60,000 nt of DNA from Cryptomeria japonica (GCF_030272615.1 NC_081412.1:339568870-339628869), one strand, 5' to 3'; counted from the stretch's first letter, positions 44,445 to 56,550 are shown. Notes: generated by a model from the sequence alone, not told the origin. Translations and numbers: made by a program.

Positions 44445-44965
44445 TGTTAGAACATAATGTTATTAGGGATCACATCCTTATAACATTTATATATAATGTT
44501 CTAATATAAGGTTATAAAACCTTATATATTATATGCTTTATAAGCATATCCCATTTGAAACAATTATAATCTAATAACTATTAGATTATTATTTATTTAT
44601 GAGTGGGGGTTATTGAAAAGGTGTGACTGGTGAAGTCACCCTTCCTCCTATATTTAAGGAGGTTCTCTCACATTTGAGAGGTGTGTGAATTTGGAGCTTT
44701 ATGGTGAGTTGTATCACTATGCATATGAGGTATTATTGGCCATGTGGAAGTATTGGAGGAGTGTCCCCAGGTTCATGTCTATTTTATTATAGACTATATT
44801 TGTAAGTGTTTTAATTAAATGATGCTTTATGGGGTTTTTTACCCGAAAGGGTTTTCCCCATGTATATCTTGTGTAATGTGTACATTTTGCATGTATGTTT
44901 CATATTTCATTTACTTTATAATCTTGTTTATAATGATTAGTATCCTTAGATCCTAATTTCTAACA
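44445..44965 (+). repeat. LARD 5' LTR (521 bp)
   Basis: TGTTAGAACATAATG...TTTCTAACA. It includes a TATA-like CCTATATTTAAGGA at about 44651, within the palindrome CCTCC..GGAGG, a likely promoter. It differs from the 3' LTR mainly by an extra 18 bp near 44710-44730. Confidence 0.92.
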
Positions 44966-44978
44966 TGGTATCAGAGCC
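44966..44978 (+). promoter_or_regulatory. LARD primer-binding site
   Basis: TGGTATCAGAGCC adjoins the LTR end directly and is the standard plant tRNA-iMet complement. Confidence 0.92.
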
Positions 44979-47626
44979 TATTAGGCTATACTAATCATTT
45001 TTACAGATTATTCTAGAAGATCTATTAAACTTGACGGGAAAAGTCTTTATGCTCAATCAACATGTATGTTATATCATTAAGTATTTTCAAAATACTCGTA
45101 AAATCAAGCTTCCACATTCAAGTATACTGTGTGAGCCTACCTTGAGCCTAGTTTGAAAAGGTGTACAACCATTTATATTATTTCACATTAAATAAGGACA
45201 AATGTGAGATAGATTTTTTTTTGAAATAAATGATAACTAAAAATGTCCTTGTTAGTGAAAAACTATGATCAAATAACTTTAAATATTCTATTTGTATTGA
45301 TAAATACTAATCAACAATAATTCTCAAAATTAATTTTAAATTTTCCAAATCAAATTCATATTAAGTAACTAATTGGTAATTCTATTTACTTTTAGTAGAT
45401 TACATCATCAACTTATAATTTTTTTTTTATAATATCTTGAAATTAAATAAATATTTAAAATTATACATTATTTTAAATATCATGCGTAGACTTGTATAAA
45501 AAAACTCCTATAAGCCTCATAAGAAGATCTTGTACTTTTCATCGTCATATTACTTTAATCTCCATAATCCTTATTTAAAATGAAAGACTTGTCCTTGTAT
45601 GAAAGTTTAAGGAGGGCAAAATGGGTCACAACCCTTCACATATAACACACTGTGTTTCAAACATTTCAACGACTCTTAACACATGAATTTTATGTTGAAG
45701 ACATTATTTGTGTTCCATTCACAACAATGCGTGGAAGTAAAACATTGTCTAATTTGTTTTACCGAAGGAGCTTATCTGAGCTTCATAAATGTATTGATCG
45801 TAATCTTCATTTTGTTAAATGACATTGAGGAAGGGAATAGCGTACCAGTAAAAGCCATACGTAGTGGACTCTGTGACTAGTTTCACCGAGTGCTTCGCTC
45901 ACGAGGATCGTCCCTTAACTATTCCGGCGGATTATTCGAAGTCTAATTATGTGGAAACAGTGTTTTATAGCTTGGATTGCGGTTACGAGTGCCATGACAC
46001 CACTGCTTGCTCCCTCCATGGTGACCTTAGTCGCCAGGTATGTTATAATAGAAATGTAACAATGCAGTGCACCAACTTATAATCTTTCTCTACAAACCTC
46101 ATTAAATATGATTAATATTGAGAAAGCTTGTTGTATTATCTTTATAAATGATACACTACATGGATAAGCTATTACAAGTCTTATGAATAAAGACGATTTT
46201 CCTTAAGCAACAATTAGTGATTCTATAGAAGATGATCACAGCACAACAGATCGATGATACAAACAGATCAATCATATGCACCTGATGAAGAACATGGTGA
46301 TCAACCGATTACTTGAAGTTGATCAACATCAATCATACTGGAAGTCACAAATAATCGCTAATGATATTAGAGGAAAATCAATCATCTCCAAGAAGGATAG
46401 TAAGCAACATATCATCTCCACCGGATAAGACAATCCATACTATATGGAAGAGCTACAAGGTATCAATACTACCATCAGCCCTTAAAGATATCTCCTGGAA
46501 TCCTATAGATCGCCATTGGCAAATCAATTGGTCAACAACTGTAGAGGACAGCCAACATGATATTAATCGATATCACAAAACCAATCGATAACACATGAAG
46601 AATGCGACATTGACCAAACATTTGTCGATAACAATGATTACGCTATTGATGACTAGAATTATTTATGAATTGTGAGGAGATGCAGTAGTGTATCACTGAT
46701 GTGGGTAATATGGAAGCTACGATAAAAGATTATACGAACGATGGGTCTGAAGATAATTCATTACCCCAGATCGACTAAGGCATATGTTGATAATGACTGA
46801 ATATGATGACGTTGTGAAGAATCGTTCCTTTCCAGATAGTTTTGTCATCAAAGGCCAAACACCAAACACATTACCTCTGCATTGATAAGAGCAATATAGA
46901 ATGAGTTTCGTTGAAAACTTCTTCCAGTATCAAATAGACGAGTCGTAGGGAAAGGGACTATAGTATGCTCGGAAGAGAAGTGCAAATAGGAGAAGATAGT
47001 TATGGTATCGAGAGTGGCAACACATGTTGGCGCTAATCTAGTAAATTGGATCAGATAAGTGTAGGTAGACTGATCCTATCAAACAAAAGGTGGAAATATA
47101 TTAATACCTGATTATGATTAACATAATAAATTAAAGGCAAGTCTTGTTCATCTATCGGCCAAGTGAGGGATTACGCCCCTTACACCAAAGAGTCATCCCC
47201 AGACCATCATGTCCCATTATCTTAAGAGAGACGCGACTCCTCGTAAAGAATAAAGGGAGACCCCGTAAGGATGTGGGGGGGAGGACCAAAAGAAGGGAAG
47301 ACTCTCTACACCCCTTCTAAGCATATAAATTGACATGATAATATCTAGAAGCAAACCATATACTTGAGGTCTCTTTGTCATTCTAATTGGCATAAAATTA
47401 TTACCAGCGTCGAGAATATCTTAAACTACATTTTTGATAGGGTAATTTCTGGTATCCATTGTCATTATCTTCTATGTGTGTTTGAATGAAATGGACAAAA
47501 TATAAGAATCAGTATGGCCTTGAAGATTTATGGAAGAGTTCCATTTGGATACATATGTAAGTACCATATTACTTGAAGTTACTTTACTCTTTCTAGAGAA
47601 TATCATTTCTAAAAATCAAAATGAAC
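44979..47626 (+). other. LARD interior, non-coding
   Basis: There is a faint gag-like start (SIKLDGKSLYAQ, about 45020-45055), but no continuing frame. The stretch 47140-47330 (GGGATTACGCCCC, GAGACGCGACTCC, GCATATAAATTG) looks like LTR promoter sequence and may belong to a nested fragment whose ends I cannot place. The middle (46180-47100) shows nothing recognisable. Confidence 0.5.
45870..46036 (+). other. exon-like segment inside the LARD
   Basis: A stretch of more even base composition than its surroundings reads openly (FTECFAHEDRPLTIPADYSK, then CGYECHDTTACSLHGDLSRQ) up to CAG|GTATG, a good 5' splice site. I do not recognise the protein. It could be a captured gene fragment, part of a decayed gag, or chance. 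Cys-rich spacing in the second half is notable but matches no motif I know. Confidence 0.3.
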
Positions 47627-47851
47627 ATTGAAGATCATGGGCACCTCACTCAAGTGAAAACATTCTATAATAAAGGCACCTTGAAGATCATGGGCACCTC
47701 ACTCAAGTGAAAGCAAGGCACCTTGAAGATCATGGGCACCTCACTCAAGTGAAATCATTATTATGCACCTCACTCAAGTGAAATCATTATTATGCACCTC
47801 ACTCAAGTGAAATCATTCTATAATAAAGACACTTTGAAGATCATGAGCACA
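47627..47851 (+). repeat. CACCTCACTCAAGTGAAA tandem array
   Basis: Five copies of CACCTCACTCAAGTGAAA, three preceded by TTGAAGATCATGGG. Unit length alternates between about 29 and 42-45 bp, so two unit types are interleaved. The core contains the small inverted repeat CACT..AGTG. Confidence 0.88.
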
Positions 47852-47923
47852 TACTATATATTATAATTTTAACCATCACTTTGAAATCCTCTATGCAGTG
47901 ATTGGCTTTGAGGTGATGCCATT

Positions 47924-48225
47924 AAGGGGGAGTGTACATGACACCACCTAGTGGCTAAATCCTAGATTTAAGACCTAATAGGCATAAGACCTTTAGGCAT
48001 TATATGCTCCAAATTCAAATAATGCTTGGCCTTAGGTGATGCCATTGAGGGGGACTGTGGATGTCAATGACATCACCTAGTGGCTAAATCCTTTATTTTT
48101 TAAGTCCTACGGGCACAATATCGTAAGACCTACGGGCAGATTTTTTTAAAGTCCTACAGGCACAGTATCGTAAGACCTACATGCAGATTTTTTTAAAGTC
48201 CTACGGGCATATTGTAAATTCTTTT
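47924..48225 (+). repeat. duplicated 3' blocks with extra polypurine tracts
   Basis: AGGTGATGCCATTAAGGGGG at 47911 and AGGTGATGCCATTGAGGGGG at 48034 are each followed by ACACCACCTAGTGGCTAAAT or CATCACCTAGTGGCTAAAT. Then AAGTCCTAC.GGCA units repeat at 48102, 48150 and 48196. The two internal purine tracts (47924-47932, 48047-48054) resemble the real one at 48521. Confidence 0.85.
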
Positions 48226-48520
48226 CCTTGTAAATCTTCCACTTGTAAAAGCATTGTATTAAGACCTACGAGCACTATGTAATGAACCTGGGGAGAGGCT
48301 AATTTGAGGGGACCGCGGCTCCAATATAATTTTTTAAGATCTCACAACATCATTTTTAAAACACTGGGATTATAAATTATGACAAGATGACTTTCATGTA
48401 GTCTGGAATGCATGATCTTCATGTTGGCATATATTTGTGTCACTATCAAAGAAGACCTACGTTATTGGGGTGCTTCATTTTTTCTTCTATGGAAATTTAC
48501 ATGTGATCCCCTATTAACAT

Positions 48521-48530
48521 TAAGGGGGAG
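48521..48530 (+). promoter_or_regulatory. LARD polypurine tract
   Basis: TAAGGGGGAG directly precedes the 3' LTR start TGTTAGAACA. Confidence 0.9.
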
Positions 48531-49033
48531 TGTTAGAACATAATGTTATTAGGGATCACATCCTTATAGCATTTATATATAATGTTCTAATATAAGGTTA
48601 TAAAACCTTATATATTATATGCTTTATAAGCATATCCCATTTGAAATAATTATAATCTAATAACTATTAGATTATTAATTATTTATGAGTGGGGGTTATT
48701 GAAAAGGTGTGACTAGTGAAGTCACCCTTCCTCCTATATTTAAGGAGGTTCTCTCTCATTTGAGAGGTGTGTGAATTTGGTGCTTTATGGTGAGTTGTAT
48801 TATTGGCCATGTGGAAGTATTGGAGGAGTGTCCCCAGGTTCATGTCTATTTTATTATAGACTATATTTGTAAGTGTTTTAATTAAATGATGCTTTATGGG
48901 GTTTTTTACCCGAAAGGGTTTTCCCCATTTATATCTTGTGTAATGTGTACATTTTGCATGTATGTTTTCTAATTTCATTTACTTTATAATCTTGTTTCTA
49001 ATGATTAGTATCCTTAGATCCTAATTTCTAACA
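48531..49033 (+). repeat. LARD 3' LTR (503 bp)
   Basis: It matches 44445-44965 throughout, lacking 18 bp, and ends CTAATTTCTAACA before the duplication TTAAT. Confidence 0.92.
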
Positions 49034-49038
49034 TTAAT

Positions 49039-52000
49039 TCTCTTCATAATTATCCCTTGTGAGGAAAGCTATTCCTTCTAACATACCTTCTTTCTTTGGT
49101 ATACTTGGTGTCTTCGCCAAACTTTCATTGTTAGATGTGCTAGGTGAACCTTGAAATACGCACACCGTGTTGGGCAATAGCTGATCATTTTGTTTGTCTC
49201 TAACCACGTTTCTGCTAGCTTGATGAGCTTTTGTAGTACCTCTCGGCAATGTTGGAATTGGTTTGAGCCGTAGCTCTTCTTATAGTATTTTCAATTAAGC
49301 CATTTATCAATGTATCTCTAATTTCAGGTACCTTCATCAATTAAGATAACAACAGGTTGACTTTGACTTTCTTGAATTCTTCTAACTCACATAGAATCAA
49401 CCTCTTCAACTCTTATTTTGGAGGCGGAACATTCTTTTGTCTATACTCAGCTGAATCTTGTGGATAGCTTGGTGTATTGCTAGCATCTAGATTTGGTGGA
49501 GTAGCAAAATTGTTTAGAGGAATTGATGTAGTTAAAGGCTCTTGATTTCTCTGATTCCTCTGATGAACCTTGTGTTCTGAATTTCTTGATGATTGATGAA
49601 ACACTTCCCTTATCCATTCAATAAGGACACTGTTGTTGAATGGTGGGAAAATGTACTATGAATCTTCAATTGTTCCATTCGTTGAAGCAGGTGGAAATCG
49701 AGAACTAGGCGGAACCATTGGTTCATTAGCTGATTCCGGAGGAAATCTCCCATTCTACTCATATACTTAACTTTCATCACAAGTGGGAGGAAATCTGAAA
49801 TCCTCAATGATTAACACTTGGTCATATCTCGTGGTAAATTGTTGGAGTGCTTTATGATGTTTCATTGTTATGCACTTGTTGTTGAAAAATATCTGCCGCA
49901 ACCTTGAACTTGGGACAATGCAACTCTGAATGCTATATTATGTAATCTGCACCAATTTCATAAGGTAGCTTCCGCAAGGAAAACCTTGTCAGCTGGTTGA
50001 TTCTCTGATGTTCGTGGATTGTGAAGTGGTGACGACACATTTCCGCTGTTGGGCGTGGTGTTCCAAGTTCTCTTCTGGTAATTTTGATTGTTGCCACGAT
50101 ATCCTTGTTTTTTATTATGATTATTCTGATTGTTGCTTTGGTAACCTTGGTTGTTGTTCTGAGCTGGTTGATTCTCTGATGTTCGTGGTTGATTCTCTGA
50201 TTCTCTGATTCACTGATGCTTTGGTAACCTTGGTTGTTGTTCTGAGCTGGTTGATTTGGTAACCTTGGTTGATTGTGAAGTGGTGACGACACATTTCCGC
50301 TGTTGGGCGTGGTGTTCCAAGTTCTCTTCTGGTAATTTTGATTGTTGCCACGATATCCTTGTTTTTTATTATGATTATTCTGATTGTTGCTTTGGTAACC
50401 TTGGTTGTTGTTCTGATAACCTTGATTATTGTTTTGATAATTTTGATGACCACCGTGATAATTTCTATGGATACTGTAGAGTTGGTTGTTTCGGTTTCTC
50501 AAATTAGTAACCTCTGTAGATAACTTCTTTACTTGATCTATCGACTCTTTCATTTCTTCTTTCTCCTCCTGTGTCTCTGTGGATGTCACGACATTGTGCA
50601 GGTACTTTGGGTGTGTTTGGGGAGCTTTAGAAAGAGTTGCTCTGAGATTGAGTCTAATTGATTTGACGGTTGAACTACTAGGTACATCGGTTGCGGAACT
50701 TGATTCATTTCTGGTGTATGATGCACCGAAGCTTGACTAAGATTCTGAATTTGATTTGCAGCTGCAGGCGATGCCATATTGAGCAAGGGTCTAGTGATGC
50801 TTTGACCCAATCCTTTACTAACTTCTGCAGCCTTAGCATATGCTTTGTTCAAATTCATTGGGGTGGGATTAGTTCGCACAAACATTGCTGTAGGTGGATC
50901 TAAAGCATTATAATAAAAGTCTTGAGCATCTGGAACACGATAAGGAGTCTGCAACCTTGTATAAGCCTTCTGAAATCAATTGTTGAATGAAGTAATAGGC
51001 TTCTACTCTTGTCTTCTACATTTAATAAACTGTCTATGCAACTTGGATGGAGAAATCTGGATACCAAATTTTCTAATAAACGCTTCCTTCAATCCTTCCC
51101 ATGTGTTGATGGATCCTTTAGGTAGATGGATGAACCAATGATACACCTCTTCTCCCAAGGAATAGGGAAAAAGTCTGCAAGCTATATCTCCATACTCAAA
51201 TCGGTCTATTTCTCAAATGATCTTCAGACATCTTGATGTGATCTTTAGCCATCCGGTTCAAATCATTAGCATTGTATTTCGAGCAAATGTTCTTCGGATT
51301 CGGATTCTTTGGCATCTCATGTATTTGTTCGAACACAAGCGTGATGGGTTGGTGACCAACCATGTAGCACCGTTTGGTGGTGGACCTTGATTTTGATCGA
51401 TTGCTTGATCTTCTTCTTGAAATATAGGTCGGTTAGGACCTTGCTGGTCTTCTTCTTGATCTTGGTCTTGATATAGAGGATTTCAGAAGATATTCTCTCC
51501 TCCTAGCACGTGCTCTTGGTCAAGCAATTTATCTCTATCTGTCGCATTGGAGCTCGGCGAAGTGTCTTGCCTCCAAAATCTGGATTGGCGAGTGGACCCC
51601 AACTTGCAATGTCTTCGTTCTCCTAGAGCGAAACTTAGAATTCTCTGAAATCTTTTGGGTGAAAACGAATTGATGTGATCCAGCTTGACTTCATCTAGGA
51701 TCAATTCGAACTTGTTGTAATCTTTCAGTATGTTGATCCTTTTGAATTGCAGCTTCAATTGACTCAGCTATCTCTTCTTTGTTGTCCAACACAAAAGTAA
51801 CTCCAATGTATTGCGGTGCACTCATTTTCACTTACCAAGCAAGATTATTCAAACTAGATATGATGTGTCTTTTTGCTCCCAAATTTGGTTGCTCAAATTT
51901 ACCTTCACTAGCAGGTTCACCTCTTCTAGTGGGTGTAGGTAGCACCATCGTAGTTCATATTCAACATGAAAATCTTCAACTTGTTCAATATCTTCTCTAC

Positions 52001-52212
52001 TGATTTGTAGGAGATGGTTCCTTGTGATCGATTGCTCTAGAAACAATGACAACCGGAGGCAAATTTCCCAACTCTTCTTCTATCAATCACGACTCTCACT
52101 TGTCGGAATTCAGCATGAGTTCTTTGGTTTCTCCAAGCCAGTGTGTTCAATTGTGAGATGATATCTTGTTGTTCACCTAGGATGAGTTCTTATTCAAGCA
52201 ACACCATTCTGT
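49039..52212 (-). pseudogene. Gypsy-2 gag
   Basis: Large gag region, reading downwards from a possible ATG near 52212 (ELILGEQQDIISQLNTLAWR soon after). Other pieces: 51483-51758 (ERRHCKLGSTRQSRFWRQDT); the capsid-like stretch with MPKNPNPKNICSKYNANDLN (about 51250-51310); 50586-50954 (RTNPTPMNLNKAYAKAAEVS); a Gln/Asn-rich low-complexity domain (49933-50589, repeated NNQGYQ and NYQN); and a C-terminal linker (49034-49249, 49413-49604). It is spread over several frames with stops. No clear CCHC knuckle was found. The frame runs into the LARD at 49034. Confidence 0.75.
50017..50416 (-). repeat. 146-bp direct duplication (254-bp offset) in Gypsy-2 gag
   Basis: Bases 50017-50162 recur at 50271-50416 with no difference that I could see. 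The offset of 254 bp is not a multiple of three, so within the open frame 49933-50589 the two copies are read in different frames: one gives Asn/Gln-rich NNQNNHNKKQGYRGNNQNYQ, the other basic/Ile-rich IRIIIIKNKDIVATIKITRR. The intervening part also contains short repeats of TGATTCTCTGAT. Confidence 0.92.
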
Positions 52213-52616
52213 ATTTTGATTTGCAAATCTTATTGTAGCCCTCCTTCTAACACTAATTCTATTGATGTATGTTTATTATACACATACGAACACATAATAA
52301 AATACGAAAGTATTTCACCCTCTCTTGAACAAAATCAGCTTATATGCTAAATATCTGATCAACTAAGATGATTCCAAGGTTTCTATGGTCGGTTCTTGAC
52401 ATGTGGGTAACTCAATGGCTTGTAAATGAGTACAATCTTTTCATTGAAGATATGGTGAAATGTGTTGTTCAACAAGTTGCATGGTTCCCAATTCTCATTT
52501 GCTTTCATTTTGATTAGATGAATGGAAGATTTTGTGGATGATTAGCGGTGAAATTCGTTTAGTCCATACCACTAGCTTCTTGCTGATTGTAAGTTCGCCT
52601 TTAAATGAAATCAAAA
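52213..52616. other. Gypsy-2 5' untranslated remnant, no gene
   Basis: No feature is recognised between the gag start and the Copia-2 LTR. Copia-2 appears to have inserted in or near the 5' end of Gypsy-2, whose 5' LTR was not found. Confidence 0.4.
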
Positions 52617-54247
52617 TGTATTGAGAGGGGTGTGGGGAAGGGGGGGGGCGGGTGGTGAATCAGTTTTTTAGATGATAAAACCAACATAAGAATTGAATGC
52701 AAAAAAAACAGAGACGAGACACAAATTTTATCACGTAGAAAACTCTTTCGGGTAAAAAACCACGGACTACTTCAAAACATTGGGCACCAACCCAGTTACA
52801 ATATGAAGCATCAACTTTCAAGAGCACTGACTCTATGTCACAGGAGCTTCAACTACAAATTACTGAGGCTATAACCTTTGATACAAAAAGAAAATTAACT
52901 ACAACATGGTTTAGTACTGTAAATGTACATACCTTTTGAGTTGATATGAATCAACAAAACGCATCTCAGATTATTACAAACTTTCAGAGTTCAGAATACA
53001 TATAGTTATATCTAGCTGTGTAAGAACATTAAGCTGTTATATCACTGAACTGTAGCCAACTTGCCACGTACTTCATAGTGTCTGAATTTTAAATGCATGT
53101 CACTCACAATGTCCTGCCTTAGCAAATTAATTTCTCCACAGCACACTAGATCATGGACATTTTGAAGCAACTGAAAACTGAAACTGCAAAATGCACGCAC
53201 ACAATCATATTCCAACGACTTCCTTTTCAAAGATCGACTTCATTTTGACTACCAAAAGAATCGAACTCACGAACTCATTTCAAGGATTTAAATTTCTAGC
53301 ACAAGAAACCGAGCCACCAGCAGAAAAAACTTTTCCCACACTCTTTACGATCCTCTCAATCCTTTTTGAAAATACACAGCTCATCAATATCGGGTCTTTA
53401 CCTCCACGGTGGGAACAACGCTTGCACGACTTAGAATGTCTCGCAACAAAACGATAGATTTTTAAGAAGCTTTTACACACTATATGGAACAAGTCCAAAT
53501 TTTTGAAAAATAATGCTTTCAGAACACTAACATCCCACACTCACCTTTGGCCCTTTTTTTCGATATATCTCAACCTGAAAATAACCGAAAATTCTTTACC
53601 AAGAAACAATGCGCTTCTTGTTATGAAATGATTGCACACATAACAGACTACAAAGAACAATCCAAAGAAGAATCTCAAGACTACCGATTCTTTTTTGAAT
53701 CTCACAAAAAGAAGTTGAGTTTTTTTAATTATCAGCCCCCCTTGGCAAAGTGATTTTTTAAGAAATTATACTGTCGCACTAGAATTCTGATAGAGATAAC
53801 TCCGGACATACATGTGTAAGAAACTCGTCCAATGAAACGATTTTTCCGGTAACAAGGCCTAACAGCAGAATGTAGAAGTTATTCGCTGACACCTAATACA
53901 TGACAGAAAGCAATCCTCTAGGCATTAAGGAAAAGGAAACGCCAAGATGTGAAATGCATTACAACTGCTGCGAAACAGTAACCAAACTACCAGGCAGAAT
54001 CCACCAAAATGTGCTGAGGACAGATATATCTATCAAGAACGCAAACTGCAAAGTCACAGTAAATATTCTTCCAAGAAGAACGACATCTTGACAGAGAATC
54101 AGAAGTAGCAGAGATCCAACCAGATTTTCAATAAAGCAACTAAACAGATGCCATCAAACAAACACCCAGCTGACAGACTTACAAGATACACACAGAAAAC
54201 AAGATCGATAGAAGTACGCCTGACATCAATGACAAAATTTATCTACA
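52617..54247 (-). mobile_element. Copia-2 3' LTR (1,631 bp)
   Basis: On the - strand it starts TGTAGATAAATTTTG right after the polypurine tract and ends ACACCCCTCTCAATACA. The termini are TGTA/TACA. Near its end is CTGATTCACC with a long C tract (52628-52652 on the + strand), as in solo LTR-B. The other LTR lies outside the window, so a target-site duplication cannot be tested. Frames inside (53191-53457 and others) have no motif. Confidence 0.78.
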
Positions 54248-54261
54248 ATCTCCCCCTTTTT
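54248..54261 (-). promoter_or_regulatory. Copia-2 polypurine tract
   Basis: The - strand reads AAAAAGGGGGAGAT before TGTAGATAAA, and is preceded by CATCAATGTC, typical of this Copia lineage. Confidence 0.8.
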
Positions 54262-54423
54262 GACATTGATGGCAAAGCACCTGAAACAAAGCTTCCCCTG
54301 TTTCACTACTCCCATTTTGACATCAATGACTGAAACAAAATTATACGACTGAAAACAAGCAATAAACCTGTTCCGGGGCATAAAATAAAACCATTTAAAC
54401 TCCCCCTGAGTTCAATCCTTAAA

Positions 54424-54905
54424 TCAGTGTTGGAGGGAAACCACTCCAAGTTTTTGTCTGAAAAATTCAAATGTCTCCTTTGAGAGAGGCTTGGTGAATA
54501 TATCAACAACTTGTCCCTTAGAGCACACATATTCCATTTTAACAATCTGATTAGCAACTTGTCGTAAAAAATGATATTTATTAGGAATATGTTTAGTTCG
54601 AGAGTGCAAAACTAGATTTTTCGAAATATCAAATGGATTTGTATTATCACGTAAAATAGAGATTGGTTCAGCATACTAAATCTTTAAGTCCTGCAAGGTA
54701 TGCTTTATCCACATAACCTGTGTACAACAAGATACAACTGCTATGTACTCACCTACAGCTGTGGATAATGAAATAGAGACCTCTTTTTTACTAGGCCAAG
54801 AAAGAAGACAACCACCAACAAAGAAAGCAACACCATTTGTTCTCTTTCTATTGTCTACTGAGCCTCCCCAATCTGTATCAATGTGGGCTGTTAGTGTAAA
54901 ATCTT
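54424..54905 (-). pseudogene. Copia-2 RNase H
   Basis: Blocks downwards: AHIDTDWGGSVDNRKRTNGV (about 54835-54890), LSTAVGEYIAVVSCCTQVMW (about 54710-54770), SRTKHIPNKYHFLRQ (about 54560-54605) and GQVVDIFTKPLSKETFEFFR ending at about 54424. A stop near 54680 (KI.YAEPIS) breaks it. The first catalytic Asp (TDW) and the Glu (VGEY) are present. Confidence 0.88.
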
Positions 54906-54918
54906 GACATTTAGGATG

Positions 54919-55569
54919 TTATAAACCAAAATTCATTGTACCCTTAAGATGCTTAAAGATTCTCTTCACTGTTTTCACTTGAGTCTCTTTAGGTGTAGCT
55001 TGAAACGTTGCAACATATCCAACTGCTTGCATAATATCAGGTCTAGCAGCTGTAACATAAAGCAAACTGCCTACCATAGTCCTGTAATAAGTCTGACTAA
55101 CATTAGGAGATTCATTATTTTTACTAAGTTTACATCCTGTCACCATAGGTGTACTGATAGGATTACAATCTTCCATTGTGAACCGTTTCAACATCTCCCT
55201 TGTATACTTTGTTTGAGAAATAAAGATACCTTTTTTAGTTTGATGTATTTGTAATCCCAAAAAGAAGGACAACTCTCATAGGATAGACATTTGAAACTCT
55301 TTCTTCATTTTGGCTGCAAACTCTTTAAACATACCTACACATTTACTGCCAAAGATTAGATCATCCACATAAAGCACAACAATCAACATATGTTTACTGT
55401 CCTGTTTCATGTAAAGGTTGCTGTCCGCTATTCCTTTTCTAAAGCCCTGCTGCTGGAAGTACTTATCCAACCTATCATACCATGCACAGGGAGCCTGTTT
55501 AAGGCCATACAAATCTTTTTTAACTTGCATACATAGTCATGTTTGTTAGACAAAACAAATCAATCTGGT
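54919..55569 (-). pseudogene. Copia-2 reverse transcriptase, C-terminal part
   Basis: VKKDLYGLKQAPCAWYDRLD (about 55470-55530), FRKGIADSNLYMKQDSKHML, catalytic VVLYVDDLIFGSK (about 55355), FFLGLQIHQTKKGIFISQTK (about 55205-55265) and ATAARPDIMQAVGYVATFQA. A stop near 55276 (MSIL.ELSFF) splits it. It is separated from the RT N-terminal part (58780-59104) by the gag-only element at 55575-58774. Confidence 0.92.
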
Positions 55570-55574
55570 TGTTC

Positions 55575-56451
55575 TATTCAAGTTTATAGGTTCGAGAGAG
55601 CTCATTTCAATGCTTTGATGGTTTCTCATTCAAACAACAATATCATCTTCGTTTTTGCATTCGTCAGTTGGAAGCTTCTCCGCCATCGTTCTTCGTGGTT
55701 TATTTCCTCCAGTGGTTGTATGTTGAGAGGTTATCTGTCTATAAGATAACTGCTCCGCTTATGTGTGTGTAACTTATGTCTTCGTGAGAATCTTGCATGA
55801 GCTGGCTGCTGTGTCTCCTTCTTCGATTGCTGTCGGTGTTATAATTGTCATCTTTTCTTCCGTGCTTGTCTTTTCATCTTCCCTCATCGGGAGTTATGTG
55901 AAATGTTGATTCCTTTTGGGCGGATGTCTCTTCGTCTTTCCACTACGAAGAGTCAATTCAATTCTTTTTCTCATCTCTTAAATATATTTTGTTTTGCCTC
56001 TGAGTTGGGTGGTTGATTCTTTTTCAGGTGTGCACTCAGATTTTATTTATTGCTGCTGTGTTTCTTATGCTTCGGGGGTTGCAACAGAATTAAGCAGTAC
56101 ACGTCTTTCTTTCGAGGTCTAAGTGTGATCAAGTCTAAGTCATGATATCTTCAGTAGATTCAATTTTCTCAGTTTGATTATTGTGCATATGATTGATGTG
56201 CAATCATTGTACTTTGTAGAAGTCATTTATCAGATGTTTTGGCTTATGCTGTTCTAGGTCAAGTCATGTCAATCATTGTTGATTAAGGGTAAGAGCTGCA
56301 TATCAGATTTTCTCATTCAATAAAGTATATTCTTTGGTGTGGTTGGGTTTTTCACGCTCAGGTGGAGGGTTTTCCCAGGATAACTTTTGTGTTCTTGTGT
56401 ATTCTTGGTTTCAATTTTTTGAGTTTTTTCTTTCTGGTTCTAAATTTAACA
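55575..56451 (+). repeat. gag-only element 5' LTR
   Basis: It begins TATTCAAGTTTATAGG, where the canonical TG has changed to TA (the 3' LTR begins TGTTGAAGTTTATAGC), and ends TTCTAAATTTAACA. It is highly similar to 57899-58774 along its length. Confidence 0.92.
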
Positions 56452-56464
56452 TGGTATCAGAGCC
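56452..56464 (+). promoter_or_regulatory. primer-binding site of gag-only element
   Basis: TGGTATCAGAGCC directly follows the LTR end. Confidence 0.93.
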
Positions 56465-56550
56465 TAGGTTTAAGAAGACGATGGAGAACTAGAATCTATA
56501 AATTTTAAGTACTCTTCCTCTCCTTCTGATTGTTTGTTTAGTCATTTTCA

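Larger units (their letters stand above)
44445..49033 (+). mobile_element. complete non-coding LTR element (LARD) in Gypsy-2
   Basis: A 4,589-bp element with LTRs at 44445-44965 and 48531-49033, primer-binding site, polypurine tract and target-site duplications TTGAT (44440-44444) and TTAAT (49034-49038), one mismatch. The 3.6-kb interior has no RT, integrase or protease motif, which fits a LARD, a large element mobilised by another element's proteins. The LTRs differ by an 18-bp deletion and about a dozen substitutions by my count, so it is fairly young compared with its host. Orientation is sense to GET4. Confidence 0.9.

Noticed and set aside
47627-47851. CRISPR-like or satellite array
   Set aside because: Only five copies with alternating spacing, confined to the 3' interior of a LARD; a local element repeat.
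49933-50589. Host prion-like Gln/Asn-rich protein
   Set aside because: It lies within Gypsy-2 gag on the same strand, flanked by other gag pieces, and has an internal frame-changing duplication.
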